Source of the DNA: Thermoleophilales bacterium
Lineage (GTDB): Bacteria; Actinomycetota; Thermoleophilia; Solirubrobacterales; 70-9
DNA length: 64,000 nucleotides
Reading direction: 5' to 3'
NCBI GenBank assembly: GCA_020636895.1
Contig: JACJWZ010000001.1
Span: 124,001 to 188,000 of the forward strand
The notes under the pieces are model-generated. The model saw only the letters and a program-made list of their open reading frames with translations. It searched no databases and was not told where the DNA came from. The position numbers were made by a program, and so were the translations under genes. Numbering within the stretch: the first letter of the stretch is position 1; the number at the start of each line of letters is the position of its first letter. This document shows positions 14,301-23,752 of this stretch, piece after piece.

Positions 14301-15872
14301 TTGGCATGGAGAATGCAACCCGAGATGACCGAATCACCGTTACCCGCCGCGACATCCGCGGAGCGGCCGGGGACGAAGCCGGAGCAGATGGGCCGGAGCA
14401 TCTCCCTGCGCCGTCTCAGGCGCGGGGACCAGCGGGAGTTCGACCGGCTCTATCGGCGACATCACCAGGAGATCTACCGATACTGCCTGGCGATCCTGCG
14501 CAGCCCCGAGGACGCCGAGGATGCGTTGCAGGCGACGATGGCAGCGGCGCTGCGATCGCTCCCCGGGGAGGAGCGGGACATCGACCTGCGTCCGTGGCTC
14601 TTCCGGGTCGCCCACAACGAGTCGATTTCGGCGATGCGGCGCCGGCGGACGGATGCGGAGCTCATCGAGGCGGAGGATCCGATCGCCGGCTCTGCCGAGG
14701 TCGAGGCAGGGCGCAGGGAGCGGCTGCGCCAGCTCGTCGCCGACCTGCGCGAATTGCCCGAACGGCAGCGCTCGGCCCTCGTCATGAGGGAGCTGAGCGG
14801 CCTCTCCTACGCGGAAATCGGCGCCGCGCTCGGCAGCGCAGAGGGAGCGGCTCGGCAGAGGGTGCACGAGGCGCGCACCGCCTTGAGCGACCTGGCGGAG
14901 GGCCGCGAGATGGAATGTGAGGAGATCCGCACGCTGATCTCGGCCCGCGACGGCCGCCGGCTGCGCGGCCGCCGCGTCCGGGCGCACCTGCGTGGGTGCG
15001 ACGGGTGCACGGCCTTCGCGGCGGGGATCGAGCAACGCCGCTCCGACCTGCAGGCGCTCTGCCCGCCGATGCCGGCGCTCGCCGCCACCGCGGTCCTGAG
15101 CGGCGTGCTCGGAGGGGGCGGCGCGGCCGGAGCGGGTGCGGGGGCGGCGGGAGCCGGAGCGGGTGGACTCGCCGGTGGCGGTATCGCGGCGTCGGCCATG
15201 GTCAAGGGGGCCTCGATCGTCGCAGCGGGAGCCATCGCCGTGGGAGCCGCAGATGTGGGTGGTGTCATCGACGTCCCAGGGCTCGGATTCTTGAACGACG
15301 GGAGGGAGCAGCCCGCGGCTGGCAACGGCTCCGACGCGGGCTCCCCGGACACCGGCATCGGCGCGTCGGGCGACTCAGGCGACGCGCCCGGACACGGAGG
15401 CGGGGCCCCAGGCAATTCGGGGGATGCGCCCGGTCATCAGGGTCAGGGCCTCCCAGGCCGTTCGGGCGACGCGCCGGGGCACGACGGTTCCCCGGGGCGA
15501 TCCGGCGACGCTCCCGGGCACGACGGCTCGCCGGGGAACTCCGGCACGGCTCCCGGCCACGATGGATCGCCCGGGAAGTCGGGATCGGCTCCGGGGCACG
15601 ACGGCTCACCTGGCAATTCGGGCGATGCGCCGGGGCAGAGCGGCTCGCGCGGCAACTCCGGATCGGCCCCCGGGCAGAGCGGGACCGCGGGCAACTCGGG
15701 CTCCGCCCCCGGCCACACCGGGTCGACCGGCGGGGGAGGGAGTGGCTCGAGCGGCAACGGCTCCGGTGGTGGCAGCCAGTCGACGCCTCCCGGCCAGGGG
15801 ACGACGCCCCCCGGCCAGGGCTCCCCGCCCCCCGGTCAGGCCGAAGGCCCCGGCAAGGGTCCCAAGCCCTGA
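14301..15872 (+). CDS. ECF sigma factor fused to zinc-finger anti-sigma-like, membrane and collagen-like segments
   Basis: 523 residues. Sigma region 2 spans about 44-115 ('REFDRLYRRHHQEIYRYC', 'PWLFRVAHNESISAMRRRR') and region 4 about 145-200 ('LPERQRSALVMRELSGLSY', 'GAARQRVHEARTAL'). Next comes a zf-HC2-like segment with Cys206 and 'H229LRGC233DGC236' (HxxxCxxC), the signature of ECF anti-sigma factors. A Gly/Ala-rich hydrophobic region (about 258-320) could cross the membrane. The rest, residues 360-523, is low-complexity with about nine copies of a 12-residue unit like 'GDAPGHDGSPGN', presumably outside the cell. The TTG at 14301 has a good ribosome site; ATGs at 14313 and 14325 are alternatives. 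I infer a membrane-tethered sigma factor that must be released or switched by an envelope signal. Confidence 0.85.
   Translation: MAWRMQPEMTESPLPAATSAERPGTKPEQMGRSISLRRLRRGDQREFDRLYRRHHQEIYRYCLAILRSPEDAEDALQATMAAALRSLPGEERDIDLRPWLFRVAHNESISAMRRRRTDAELIEAEDPIAGSAEVEAGRRERLRQLVADLRELPERQRSALVMRELSGLSYAEIGAALGSAEGAARQRVHEARTALSDLAEGREMECEEIRTLISARDGRRLRGRRVRAHLRGCDGCTAFAAGIEQRRSDLQALCPPMPALAATAVLSGVLGGGGAAGAGAGAAGAGAGGLAGGGIAASAMVKGASIVAAGAIAVGAADVGGVIDVPGLGFLNDGREQPAAGNGSDAGSPDTGIGASGDSGDAPGHGGGAPGNSGDAPGHQGQGLPGRSGDAPGHDGSPGRSGDAPGHDGSPGNSGTAPGHDGSPGKSGSAPGHDGSPGNSGDAPGQSGSRGNSGSAPGQSGTAGNSGSAPGHTGSTGGGGSGSSGNGSGGGSQSTPPGQGTTPPGQGSPPPGQAEGPGKGPKP
15378..15719 (+). repeat. 36-bp coding repeats (12-residue collagen-like units)
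   Basis: In-frame, imperfect tandem repeats inside the sigma-fusion gene. Consensus unit is G-(D/S)-A-P-G-(H/Q)-(D/S)-G-S-(P/R/A)-G-(N/K/R)-S. Copy number is likely to vary between strains. Confidence 0.75.
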
Positions 15873-15983
15873 CCCGCATCTCCGGGGATCCTTTGAGATA
15901 GGACCTGACGAACGGCCCGCTCGCTCGTTTCACCCCTGACAGCGACGGGAACGACTCGTCGCCGAACCACGGAGGTGACCCAG

Positions 15984-16526
15984 ATGAAGCGAACGACGAT
16001 GGCTTGCGTGGCGTTGGTGAGCGCGCTGATGCTCAGCGCATCCCTCGCGTCCGCGAAGCCCGCGCACCCGACCCACCCCGAGCACCCGTCTCAGGCGGCG
16101 GATGCGGCAGCCAAGCAGTGCGCCGCGTTGAAGAAGGCCGACAAGGCCGCCTTCAAGTCGCTCTACGGCAAGGGCGCGATGTCGAAGTGCATCAAGGCGG
16201 AGACGAAGCAGTCCGACGCGGAGTACAAGAACGCCGCCAAGGAGTGCAAGGCCGAGCGCGCCGACGATCCGGCGGGCTTCGAGGCCACCTATGGCGACAA
16301 GAAGAACGCGCTCGGAAAGTGCGTTTCCGCCAAGGTCCAGGCTGAGGACGCCGCCGACTCGGAGGAGTTCGCCAACGCCGCCGAGGAGTGCAAGGCCGAG
16401 CGCGCCGAGGACCCCGAGGCGTTCACCGAGAAGTACGGCAAGGGCAAGAAGAAGAAGCGCAACGCGCTTGGGAAGTGCGTCTCGGCGACGGTCAAGGTAG
16501 CCGCCGAGCCCCTGGCGGGGCTCTGA
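15984..16526 (+). CDS. Secreted Cys-pair repeat protein of unknown function
   Basis: 180 residues. A signal peptide 'MACVALVSALMLSASLASA' is followed by a His/Pro-rich linker and three repeats of 26-34 residues. Each has the frame C-x(n)-F-x3-YG-x(n)-KC: 'AKQCAALKK…YGKGAMSKC', 'AKECKAERADDPAGF…KC' and 'AEECKAERAEDPEAF…KC'. Each repeat holds exactly two Cys, suggesting one disulfide per small helical hairpin outside the cell. The protein is very Lys/Glu/Ala-rich. The ATG is chosen because GGAGGTGA, a full anti-16S match, lies 5 nt upstream; such a strong site suggests high expression. It directly follows the membrane sigma fusion. I do not recognise the family. Confidence 0.8.
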   Translation: MKRTTMACVALVSALMLSASLASAKPAHPTHPEHPSQAADAAAKQCAALKKADKAAFKSLYGKGAMSKCIKAETKQSDAEYKNAAKECKAERADDPAGFEATYGDKKNALGKCVSAKVQAEDAADSEEFANAAEECKAERAEDPEAFTEKYGKGKKKKRNALGKCVSATVKVAAEPLAGL

Positions 16527-16582
16527 GGCAACCAGATCGGGGGTCCGACCCCCGGATCCCGGCGTCCCAGCGCCGGGGCGAG

Positions 16583-16621
16583 GAGCAGCACCGGCCTCTT
16601 CTTTCCAGGCCGGTGCTGCTC
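16583..16621. terminator. Strong hairpin terminator between convergent genes
   Basis: A perfect 15-bp stem (GAGCAGCACCGGCCT with its exact reverse complement) and a 9-nt loop CTTCTTTCC. Two smaller GC hairpins precede it at 16539-16553 and 16558-16577. There is no U tract. It likely serves both the Cys-repeat gene and the histidine kinase gene. Confidence 0.8.
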
Positions 16622-16630
16622 GCTGTCTCG

Positions 16631-17784
<1,154 letters not shown>

Positions 17785-17788
<4 letters not shown>

Positions 17789-18432
17789 TCGAGCAGTCCC
17801 CAGCGCATCGCCGTCGCCACCGCGGCGGCGCGGTCGGAGACGCCGAGCTTCTCGTAGAGGTTGTGCAGGTGCGTCTTGATCGTCGCCTCCGAGAGGTGCA
17901 GCTCGGCGCCGATCTTCTGCGCGGTCCGGCCCTCGGCGAGCAGCGTCAGCACCTCCGCCTCGCGTCCGGTGAGCGCCGGGCGGTCGGAGGTCTCGCGGAG
18001 CTGGATCTCGTTGGCGATCCCGGCGGCGAACTGCGGCGCGATCACCGTTTCGCCCCGGCCCGCGGTGACGATGGACTCGATCAGCTCGGTGTGGTCGGAA
18101 GCCTTCGACACATAGCCGGTCGCCCCCTGGGCGAGCGCGTTGTAGGCGGCCGCGGAATCCTCGTAGCCGGTCAGCAGCACGATCCGCGTTCGTAATCCGT
18201 CGCGCTTTGCGGCCGCGACGATCTTGAGCCCGTCGAGCCCCGGCATGCGCACGTCGACCACGGCCACGTCGGGCTCGAGCTCGTTCAGCCGCTCCAGCGC
18301 GTCGCGCCCGTCGGAGCTCGACGCCACGAGCTCCAGCTCCGGCCGCTCCGCGATCGCGCGCTCCAGCCCCTGCCTGTAGACGGGATGGTCGTCGGCGATG
18401 AGGATCGTCAGACGACGGGCCGATTCGGACAT
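17785..18432 (-). CDS. NarL/LuxR-family response regulator
   Basis: 215 residues. The receiver domain shows 'ILIADDHPVYRQGLERAI', phosphorylatable Asp in 'VAVVDVRMPGLDG', Thr in 'VLLTGYED' and Lys in 'GYVSKASD'. The LuxR-type DNA-binding domain 'LTGREAEVLTLLAEGRTAQK' with 'LSEATIKTHLHNLYEKLGV' follows at about 150-215. It is the first gene of an operon with the hybrid kinase, which probably phosphorylates it. The ATG at 18432 gives the family-typical N-terminus; a start three codons earlier at 18441 is also possible. Confidence 0.92.
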
Positions 18433-18918
18433 CGCGGCCATTCTTTCAGGCGCTCTGGCGGCTCTCGGGGCGCTACCCGACTTCATCCGATCGGTGTAGC
18501 CGCCGTTCATCCGGTGGGTCGTCCGTTCGGAGTATCGGGACGCGTCCGGCGAGCGCCGATGGTTGGTGCGACGACACGGTTACCCCCGGCAGGAGGCTGC
18601 AGCGGCGGAGGGATCCGCCGGCTCCGACGCCGGGACTTGGAACGGCGGGGGGCGTCGCGGATGCGGCGCCCTCCCCATTTCAAGCGTGAGCCGTACTCCA
18701 CTTCGGCCAAACGGCGCCGGCGACCCGGCCGTTGAGGTCAATCATTCGTCCAGGGGTTAAAGCCTCGGGCGAGATCAGCCGAGAGGGAAGCAGGACTTCA
18801 TCCCACGAACCGACGCGGCGACGTGTCGCCGCGTTCCTCCAGGTCCGATCCATACCCATCCCCCGTCTCGGCCCGCTCCGCAACGAGCGGGTCGAGGCTT
18901 TTCAGGGCCGGTCGGCGA
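18433..18918. other. Intergenic region of 486 bp
   Basis: No open frame here has convincing coding character. It holds the promoter side of the response regulator gene. It also has a near-perfect palindrome ACGCGGCGAC-GT-GTCGCCGCGT at 18813-18834 and the hairpin at 18872-18891. Base composition is locally lower in GC around 18680-18780 ('GTCAATCATTCGTCC'). I see no tRNA or known RNA in it. Confidence 0.5.
18872..18891 (-). terminator. Hairpin downstream of acyl-CoA dehydrogenase 2
   Basis: CCCGCTC and GAGCGGG form a 7-bp stem with a 6-nt loop, 28 bp past the end of the minus-strand ACAD gene. There is no T tract in that direction, so this is a moderate call. Confidence 0.4.
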
Positions 18919-20133
18919 CTACAGCCCGTAGCTGCGGCCGATCACCTCGAGCATGACCTCGTCGGAGCCGGCGCCGATGCGGTTCAGGCGCATGTCGCGG
19001 TAGGCGCGCTCGATGCCGTACTCCTTCATGTAGCCGTAGCCGCCGTGGATCTGCAGGCACTCGTCGGCGACCTCGCAGGCCATCTGCGCGGCGAAGAGCT
19101 TCGCCATGGTGATCTCGCGGACCGGGTACTCGCCGTTGGCGAAGCGCCAGGCGGTCGTGTAGGTGAGCTGCTTGGCGGCTTCGATCTTGGTCGCCATGTC
19201 GGCGAACTTGTGGCGGATCGCCTGGAACTTGCCGATCGGGCGGCCGAAGGCCTCGCGCTCCTTGGCGTACTCGAGGGTCTTCTCGAAGATCCGCTCGGCG
19301 CCGGCGACGCAGCCGATCGCGCCGACCAGCCGCTCCCCCTGGAGCTCCCAGCTGATGTGGTAGAAGCCCTTGCCCTCCTGGCCGATCAGGTTCTCCGCCG
19401 GGACGCGGACGTCCTCGAAGGAGAGCTCCGCGGTGTCGGAGGAGTGCATCCCGAGCTTCTCGAGCTTGCGTGAGACGGAGAAGCCCTCGGTCGGGTTGCC
19501 GTCCTCGTCCTTGAGGTCGACGATGAACAGCGTGATGCCGTCGTGGCGGGCGTCGGGGTCGGTCTTGGTGACGAGCAGGATGAAGTCGGCCCGCGCCCCG
19601 TTGGTGATGAAGATCTTCGAGCCGTTGATGACGTACTCGTCGCCGTCCTTGCGAGCGGTGGTGCGGATGCCGGCGACGTCGGAGCCGGCGCCGGGCTCGG
19701 TGATCCCCAGCGAGGCGATCTTCTCGCCCTTGATTCCGGGAACGAGGTAGCGCTGCTTCTGGTCCTCGTTGCCGAGCATCTCGATCGGCGGCAGGACCAT
19801 GTCGGTGTGGACGGCGAGGCCCATGTTGAGGCCGCCGGAGCCGGAGTGGGAGAGGGCCTCGGCGCGGACCAGCGAGTAGTAGTAGTCGCCACCCTGGCCG
19901 CCGTACTCCTCGGGGAAGCAGAGGCCGACGAAGCCGAGATCGGCCATGCGCTTGAGCACGGAGTCCGGCCACAGCGTCTCCTCCCACTCCTCGGCGTTGG
20001 GGGCGAGCTCCTTCTTGACCCACGCCTCCATCGACTCGCGCAGGTCCTCGTGCTCCTGGGTGAAGATCAGGTGCCGCTTGCTCGATCCGAAGTCGGGCTT
20101 GACGACCTGCTCGCTGGTCTCGGTGCTTGCCAT
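18919..20133 (-). CDS. Acyl-CoA dehydrogenase
   Basis: 404 residues, soluble FAD enzyme of fatty-acyl or branched acyl-CoA oxidation. Motifs: 'SLGITEPGAGSDVAGIRT', 'VINGSKIFITNGARADF', 'FGRPIGKFQAIRHKFADMA', and the end 'LQIHGGYGYMKEYGIERAYR' with a Glu at the catalytic-base position. It shares architecture with the ACAD at 12582 but has about 30 extra N-terminal residues and an acidic insert 'DLKDEDGNPTEG'. The ATG at 20133 has AAGGAG about 12 nt upstream. A conserved operator-like element lies 49-76 bp upstream and contains its likely -10 box, so the gene is probably repressed until an acyl signal appears. Confidence 0.94.
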   Translation of the reverse strand: MASTETSEQVVKPDFGSSKRHLIFTQEHEDLRESMEAWVKKELAPNAEEWEETLWPDSVLKRMADLGFVGLCFPEEYGGQGGDYYYSLVRAEALSHSGSGGLNMGLAVHTDMVLPPIEMLGNEDQKQRYLVPGIKGEKIASLGITEPGAGSDVAGIRTTARKDGDEYVINGSKIFITNGARADFILLVTKTDPDARHDGITLFIVDLKDEDGNPTEGFSVSRKLEKLGMHSSDTAELSFEDVRVPAENLIGQEGKGFYHISWELQGERLVGAIGCVAGAERIFEKTLEYAKEREAFGRPIGKFQAIRHKFADMATKIEAAKQLTYTTAWRFANGEYPVREITMAKLFAAQMACEVADECLQIHGGYGYMKEYGIERAYRDMRLNRIGAGSDEVMLEVIGRSYGL

Positions 20134-20181
20134 TGCGGATCGGGCTCCTTCGAAGGTGGGTGGGTGACGTCGCTGCGCGTC

Positions 20182-20209
20182 GAAAGTGGACAGTAGCACT
20201 TACTACTTC
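20182..20209 (-). promoter_or_regulatory. Operator-like element, copy 1 (acyl-CoA dehydrogenase promoter)
   Basis: A 28-bp sequence matching the element at 25992-26019 at 20 of 28 positions. Read on the minus strand it starts GAAGTAG, has AAGTG in the middle and ends CCACTTTC, so outer AAGTRG and CNACTT blocks form an imperfect dyad. A TACTGT (-10-like) lies inside it (20190-20195). It resembles long TetR-type operators. Confidence 0.6.
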
Positions 20210-20335
20210 CTACTCAGCGAGGCCGTGCACCGGATCGTCTGGGCGAGTCATTGCGGAAACGAGGTGCCCTTTGGCGCTTGCCGGGAGGTGGTCTAGGCTG
20301 GCTGCGCAGCCGTTCGCAGGGGAAGGACCCCGCCC

Positions 20336-21760
20336 GTGTCAGTTCAGATGGAGTCGAAGGAGAGGACCGTCGCCGCCGAGGAGCGGGCGAACGGTTCCGC
20401 ACTCGCAACCGCGCCGGCGTTCGAGGAGCACCTGCCGCCGGGCTCGCGCGCGCCCGGCTTGCTGCAGATGCGGCGCTGGTTCAGCGATCCGGTCTCCTTC
20501 ATGGAGGGCAACCGCGACCGCTACGGGCCGATCTTCCGCGTTCGCCTCGGCGCGCTCAAGCGCTGCGCGATGATCGCCGACCCCGCCGCCGCCTGGCAGG
20601 TCCTCGGTGGCAACCCCGATGTGTTCCGGATGGGCCCGACGAACCGGATCTTCCGCCCGGTGCTCGGTGACACGTCGCTCTTCCTGCTCGACGGGGAGGA
20701 GCATCGCCACCACCGCCGCCTGATGGCGCCCGCCTTCCATCGCACCGGCGTGCGCCGCTACGCCGACCTGATCGAGGAGATCGCCCTCCGCGACCTGGGC
20801 GAATGGCCGGTGGGCGAGCCGTTCCCGCTGCAGACGGCGATGCGGCGGATCACGACGGAGTCGATCGTTCGCATCGCGATCGGCGTCTGCAGGCCCGACA
20901 ACGACATCGAGATCCGCCGCCTCGTCCCGGCGATGCTGAAGATCGCCGAGAACCCGCTCGCTCTGATGCCGCAGTTCCAGCGCGAGATGGGCGGCCGCTC
21001 CCCCTTCGGCAAGGTGATGGAGGTGACCCGGCAGATCGACCGGATCCTCTACGAGGAGATCGGGATCCGCCGGACCCTGCGCCCGCACGAGCGTGGCAAC
21101 GACGTGCTCTCGATCCTGGCGACACCGCAGCCGCACGAGGACGCCTTCATGACCGACCGCGAGATCCGCGACGAGATGCTGACGCTGCTGATCGCCGGTC
21201 ACGAGACGACCGCGAACGCGCTCTCCTGGACCTTCGAGCGGGTTCTCCGCCACCCGGTCGTCCACGACCGCCTACTCGCCGAGCTCAGCAACGAGGACGA
21301 CACCTACGTCGACGCCGTCGTTCGCGAGACGCTGCGCCAGCGCCCGATTCTGCCCGTCACCGCCCGCCGCCTGCAGGAGGACATGGAGGTCGGCGACTTC
21401 GCCTTCCCGCGCGGCTGGACCCTGATGCCGGCGATCTTCCTGATCCACCAGGACCCCGAGGTCTTCCCCGAGCCCGAGCGCTTCCGGCCCGAGCGCTTCC
21501 TCGAGGATCCGCGGCCGAGCGCGCGCGTATGGCTGCCCTTCGGGGCCGGCTCCCGCCACTGCATCGGCTCCCATCTGGCGATGCTGACGATCAAGACGGT
21601 GATTCGTACGGTCCTGCAGCGGGCGACCGTCGTCGCCGAGGGAGAGGACGAGCCGATCGTCCGCAACAACATGACCCTCGCCCCCGGCCGCGGCACCACC
21701 GTCACGGTGCTCGGCAGCCGCGGAACCGGCGCCCGCAATCGCGCGCCCGTTCCCGGCTGA
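20336..21760 (+). CDS. Cytochrome P450
   Basis: 474 residues, soluble bacterial class. I-helix 'AGHETTA' at about 287-293 holds the acid-alcohol pair; K-helix 'ETLRQR' gives ExxR at 331-334; the heme loop 'FGAGSRHCIG' puts the thiolate Cys at 409. 'HRRLMAPAFH' (C-helix) and 'FRPERFLED' (PERF) are also present. It hydroxylates an unknown, probably lipophilic substrate using electrons from a ferredoxin system, which could include the FprA-type reductase at 38340. The GTG at 20336 starts a 30-residue variable leader. TAGGCT at 20294 is a possible -10. Confidence 0.95.
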   Translation: MSVQMESKERTVAAEERANGSALATAPAFEEHLPPGSRAPGLLQMRRWFSDPVSFMEGNRDRYGPIFRVRLGALKRCAMIADPAAAWQVLGGNPDVFRMGPTNRIFRPVLGDTSLFLLDGEEHRHHRRLMAPAFHRTGVRRYADLIEEIALRDLGEWPVGEPFPLQTAMRRITTESIVRIAIGVCRPDNDIEIRRLVPAMLKIAENPLALMPQFQREMGGRSPFGKVMEVTRQIDRILYEEIGIRRTLRPHERGNDVLSILATPQPHEDAFMTDREIRDEMLTLLIAGHETTANALSWTFERVLRHPVVHDRLLAELSNEDDTYVDAVVRETLRQRPILPVTARRLQEDMEVGDFAFPRGWTLMPAIFLIHQDPEVFPEPERFRPERFLEDPRPSARVWLPFGAGSRHCIGSHLAMLTIKTVIRTVLQRATVVAEGEDEPIVRNNMTLAPGRGTTVTVLGSRGTGARNRAPVPG

Positions 21761-21864
21761 AGCCGGCCTGCGCACTCAGCTTTCGCGGCTGATCTGCCGA
21801 TGAGCCCAGCGAGGGCGTCCGGCCGTGCTCAGGGACGCCGCAACAGCTACGAAAGCAGACCCGG

Positions 21865-23568
21865 ATGGGATTGGCGATATTCGAGGGCTCCGGCTCCGAC
21901 GGCGAGGGCGTCGGCCACGCCGTCATGGGCGATGGCGTCGACCGCCAGGTCGCCCCGCTTGCCCGCGCCGGCGCCTACGTCACCCTCGCCGGGGTCGGTG
22001 TCGGCGGGCTCGGGATCGTCCTTCCGCACCCTTCGTCCTTCAACGAGCCGGCGCTGATCGCGCTGTGGCTGTTCAGCGCGCTCTGGGCGATGTTCTTCCT
22101 GATCTACGCCGAGCGGCTGCCGATGATCGCGATCCGGCTCGCTCCCGCCGCCGGGATCCTGCAGGTGACCGCCGCCGTGATCTTCAGCGGCGACGCGCTC
22201 GGCGCCTACGCGACCTTCTACCTGTGGCCCTGCTTCTACGCCTTCTACTTCCTCTCGCGCACCGACTCGGCGCTGACGGTCGCATTCCTCGGCCTCTGCT
22301 ACGGCTCCACCCTGATCCTGATGAACGGCTCCGACGCGGCCAGCGTCGGCGATCTCACCCACCAGTTCGTGCTCACGGTCGGCAGCCTCGCGATCGCCGG
22401 CGTGATGATGCTCGCGCTGCGCGACCGCGTCAACGCGCTCTGGACCCGGCTCTCCGGCGCGGCGCGGACCGACATGCTCACCGGCTTCCGCAACAAGCAC
22501 GGTCTCGTGGAGGTGCTCGCGACCGAGATCGAGCGCGCCCGCCCCGACGCCCACCGCATCGGCGTGCTCAGCGTCTCCGTCGGCGGCATCGGACGGGTCA
22601 GCAAGGACCACGGCCATGAGGCCGGAGACGCGGTTCTGAAGGAGATCGGCCGCCTGCTCGACGAGTCGACGCGGCGGATCGACACCGTCGGCCGCATCGA
22701 CGCGCACGAGTTCGCGGTCGTGCTCCCGGAGACCGACGAGCACACCGGCTTCCTGCTCGCGGAGCAGATCCTGACCCGCTTCCGGCGCACCTACCGGGAG
22801 CGGGGTACGACGCTGCGCGCGAGTCTCGGGGTCGCCAGCTTCCCCAAGCACGGCGTCCGCGCCGAGGATCTGATGCAGGCCGCCGAGTCGGCGGCGCAGG
22901 TCGCCGACACGCTCGGCTCCGATCGCGCCGTCGTCTACAGCGCCGATGTCGACGACGCGCTGGCCGCCGAGACCGGCACCGCCCCGAAGGACGGCCGCAT
23001 GCACCTCGCCACCGTGCTCAGCCTCGCCGAGGTCCTCGACCTGCGCGACGAGCGCAACGCCGCCCACTCCGCCGCCGTCGCCCGCTACTGCGAGATGCTC
23101 GCGCGTGAGCTCGGCCTCCCCGAGCAGCGTGTCAACCGCCTGCGCCTAGCCGGGATGCTCCACGACATCGGCAAGATCGGGATCGCCGACACCATCCTCG
23201 ACAAGCCCGGGCCGCTCTCGCCGGGGGAGTGGGATCAGGTCCGCCGCCACCCCGAGATGGCGGCGCGGATCCTCGGCGCCAAGGAGCTGACCGACATCCG
23301 CGAGTGGATCCTGATGCGCCACGAGCAGCTCGACGGCCACGGCTACCCGCGCGGGGTAAGCGGCGACGAGATCCCGATCGAGGCACGGATCCTCGCCGTC
23401 GCCGAGTCCTACGACGCGATGACGACCGACCGCCCCTACCGGCCGGCGCGCTCGCCCGAGGACGCTCTCGCCGAGATGGGCCGCTACGTCGGCAGCCAGT
23501 TCGACGGTCGCGTCGTCGACGCGCTCAAGCGCGTCCTCGCCACGGTCGACGCGCCGACGCTGATCTGA
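21865..23568 (+). CDS. Membrane protein with degenerate GGDEF and HD-GYP domains
   Basis: 567 residues. About six hydrophobic segments at residues 33-195 form a membrane sensor region. A GGDEF-like domain follows ('ARTDMLTGFRNKHGLVEVL'), but the active-site loop reads 'DAHEF' (279-283) in place of GGDEF, so cyclase activity is unlikely. The HD-GYP domain carries 'LHDIGKIGI' (HD at 433-434), 'HEQLDGHGYPRG' (GYP at 493-495) and 'ESYDAMTTDRPYR', all expected for a c-di-GMP phosphodiesterase. I infer a membrane-signal-controlled c-di-GMP degrading enzyme with a regulatory GGDEF remnant. Confidence 0.9.
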   Translation: MGLAIFEGSGSDGEGVGHAVMGDGVDRQVAPLARAGAYVTLAGVGVGGLGIVLPHPSSFNEPALIALWLFSALWAMFFLIYAERLPMIAIRLAPAAGILQVTAAVIFSGDALGAYATFYLWPCFYAFYFLSRTDSALTVAFLGLCYGSTLILMNGSDAASVGDLTHQFVLTVGSLAIAGVMMLALRDRVNALWTRLSGAARTDMLTGFRNKHGLVEVLATEIERARPDAHRIGVLSVSVGGIGRVSKDHGHEAGDAVLKEIGRLLDESTRRIDTVGRIDAHEFAVVLPETDEHTGFLLAEQILTRFRRTYRERGTTLRASLGVASFPKHGVRAEDLMQAAESAAQVADTLGSDRAVVYSADVDDALAAETGTAPKDGRMHLATVLSLAEVLDLRDERNAAHSAAVARYCEMLARELGLPEQRVNRLRLAGMLHDIGKIGIADTILDKPGPLSPGEWDQVRRHPEMAARILGAKELTDIREWILMRHEQLDGHGYPRGVSGDEIPIEARILAVAESYDAMTTDRPYRPARSPEDALAEMGRYVGSQFDGRVVDALKRVLATVDAPTLI

Positions 23569-23644
23569 CAGCCGCCGCGCCCCTCGGCGCCGCGGCGAAC
23601 GTCCCGCACCCCTCTCGCGCGCAGGTGCGGGCGCGCCAAGCGGC

Positions 23645-23706
23645 CCGCACCCGTTCCGAACTCGCAATCGCAGCTCCCACAGACGTGTGATTGCGATTCG
23701 GTGCGG
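23645..23706. terminator. Imperfect long hairpin between convergent genes
   Basis: TCGCAATC (23662-23669) pairs with GATTGCGA (23689-23696). Outside this, CCGAA/TTCGG and CCGCA/TGCGG extend the stem with two bulges. It sits between the HD-GYP and MMPL gene ends and is a probable bidirectional terminator. Confidence 0.5.
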
Positions 23707-23752
23707 CGCCCATCGCTCATCGCCCGGCGCATGGACCCCCTGTGAGGGGTGC

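Noticed and set aside
15378..15719. Regular ~36-bp repeats, possible CRISPR array
   Set aside because: The repeats are in frame, encode a collagen-like 12-residue unit within the sigma-fusion gene, have no unique spacers, and no cas gene is present.
18433..18918. A tRNA or small RNA gene in the 486-bp gap
   Set aside because: No T-loop (GTTCGAATC-like) or acceptor stem, and no promoter-terminator pair, could be found.
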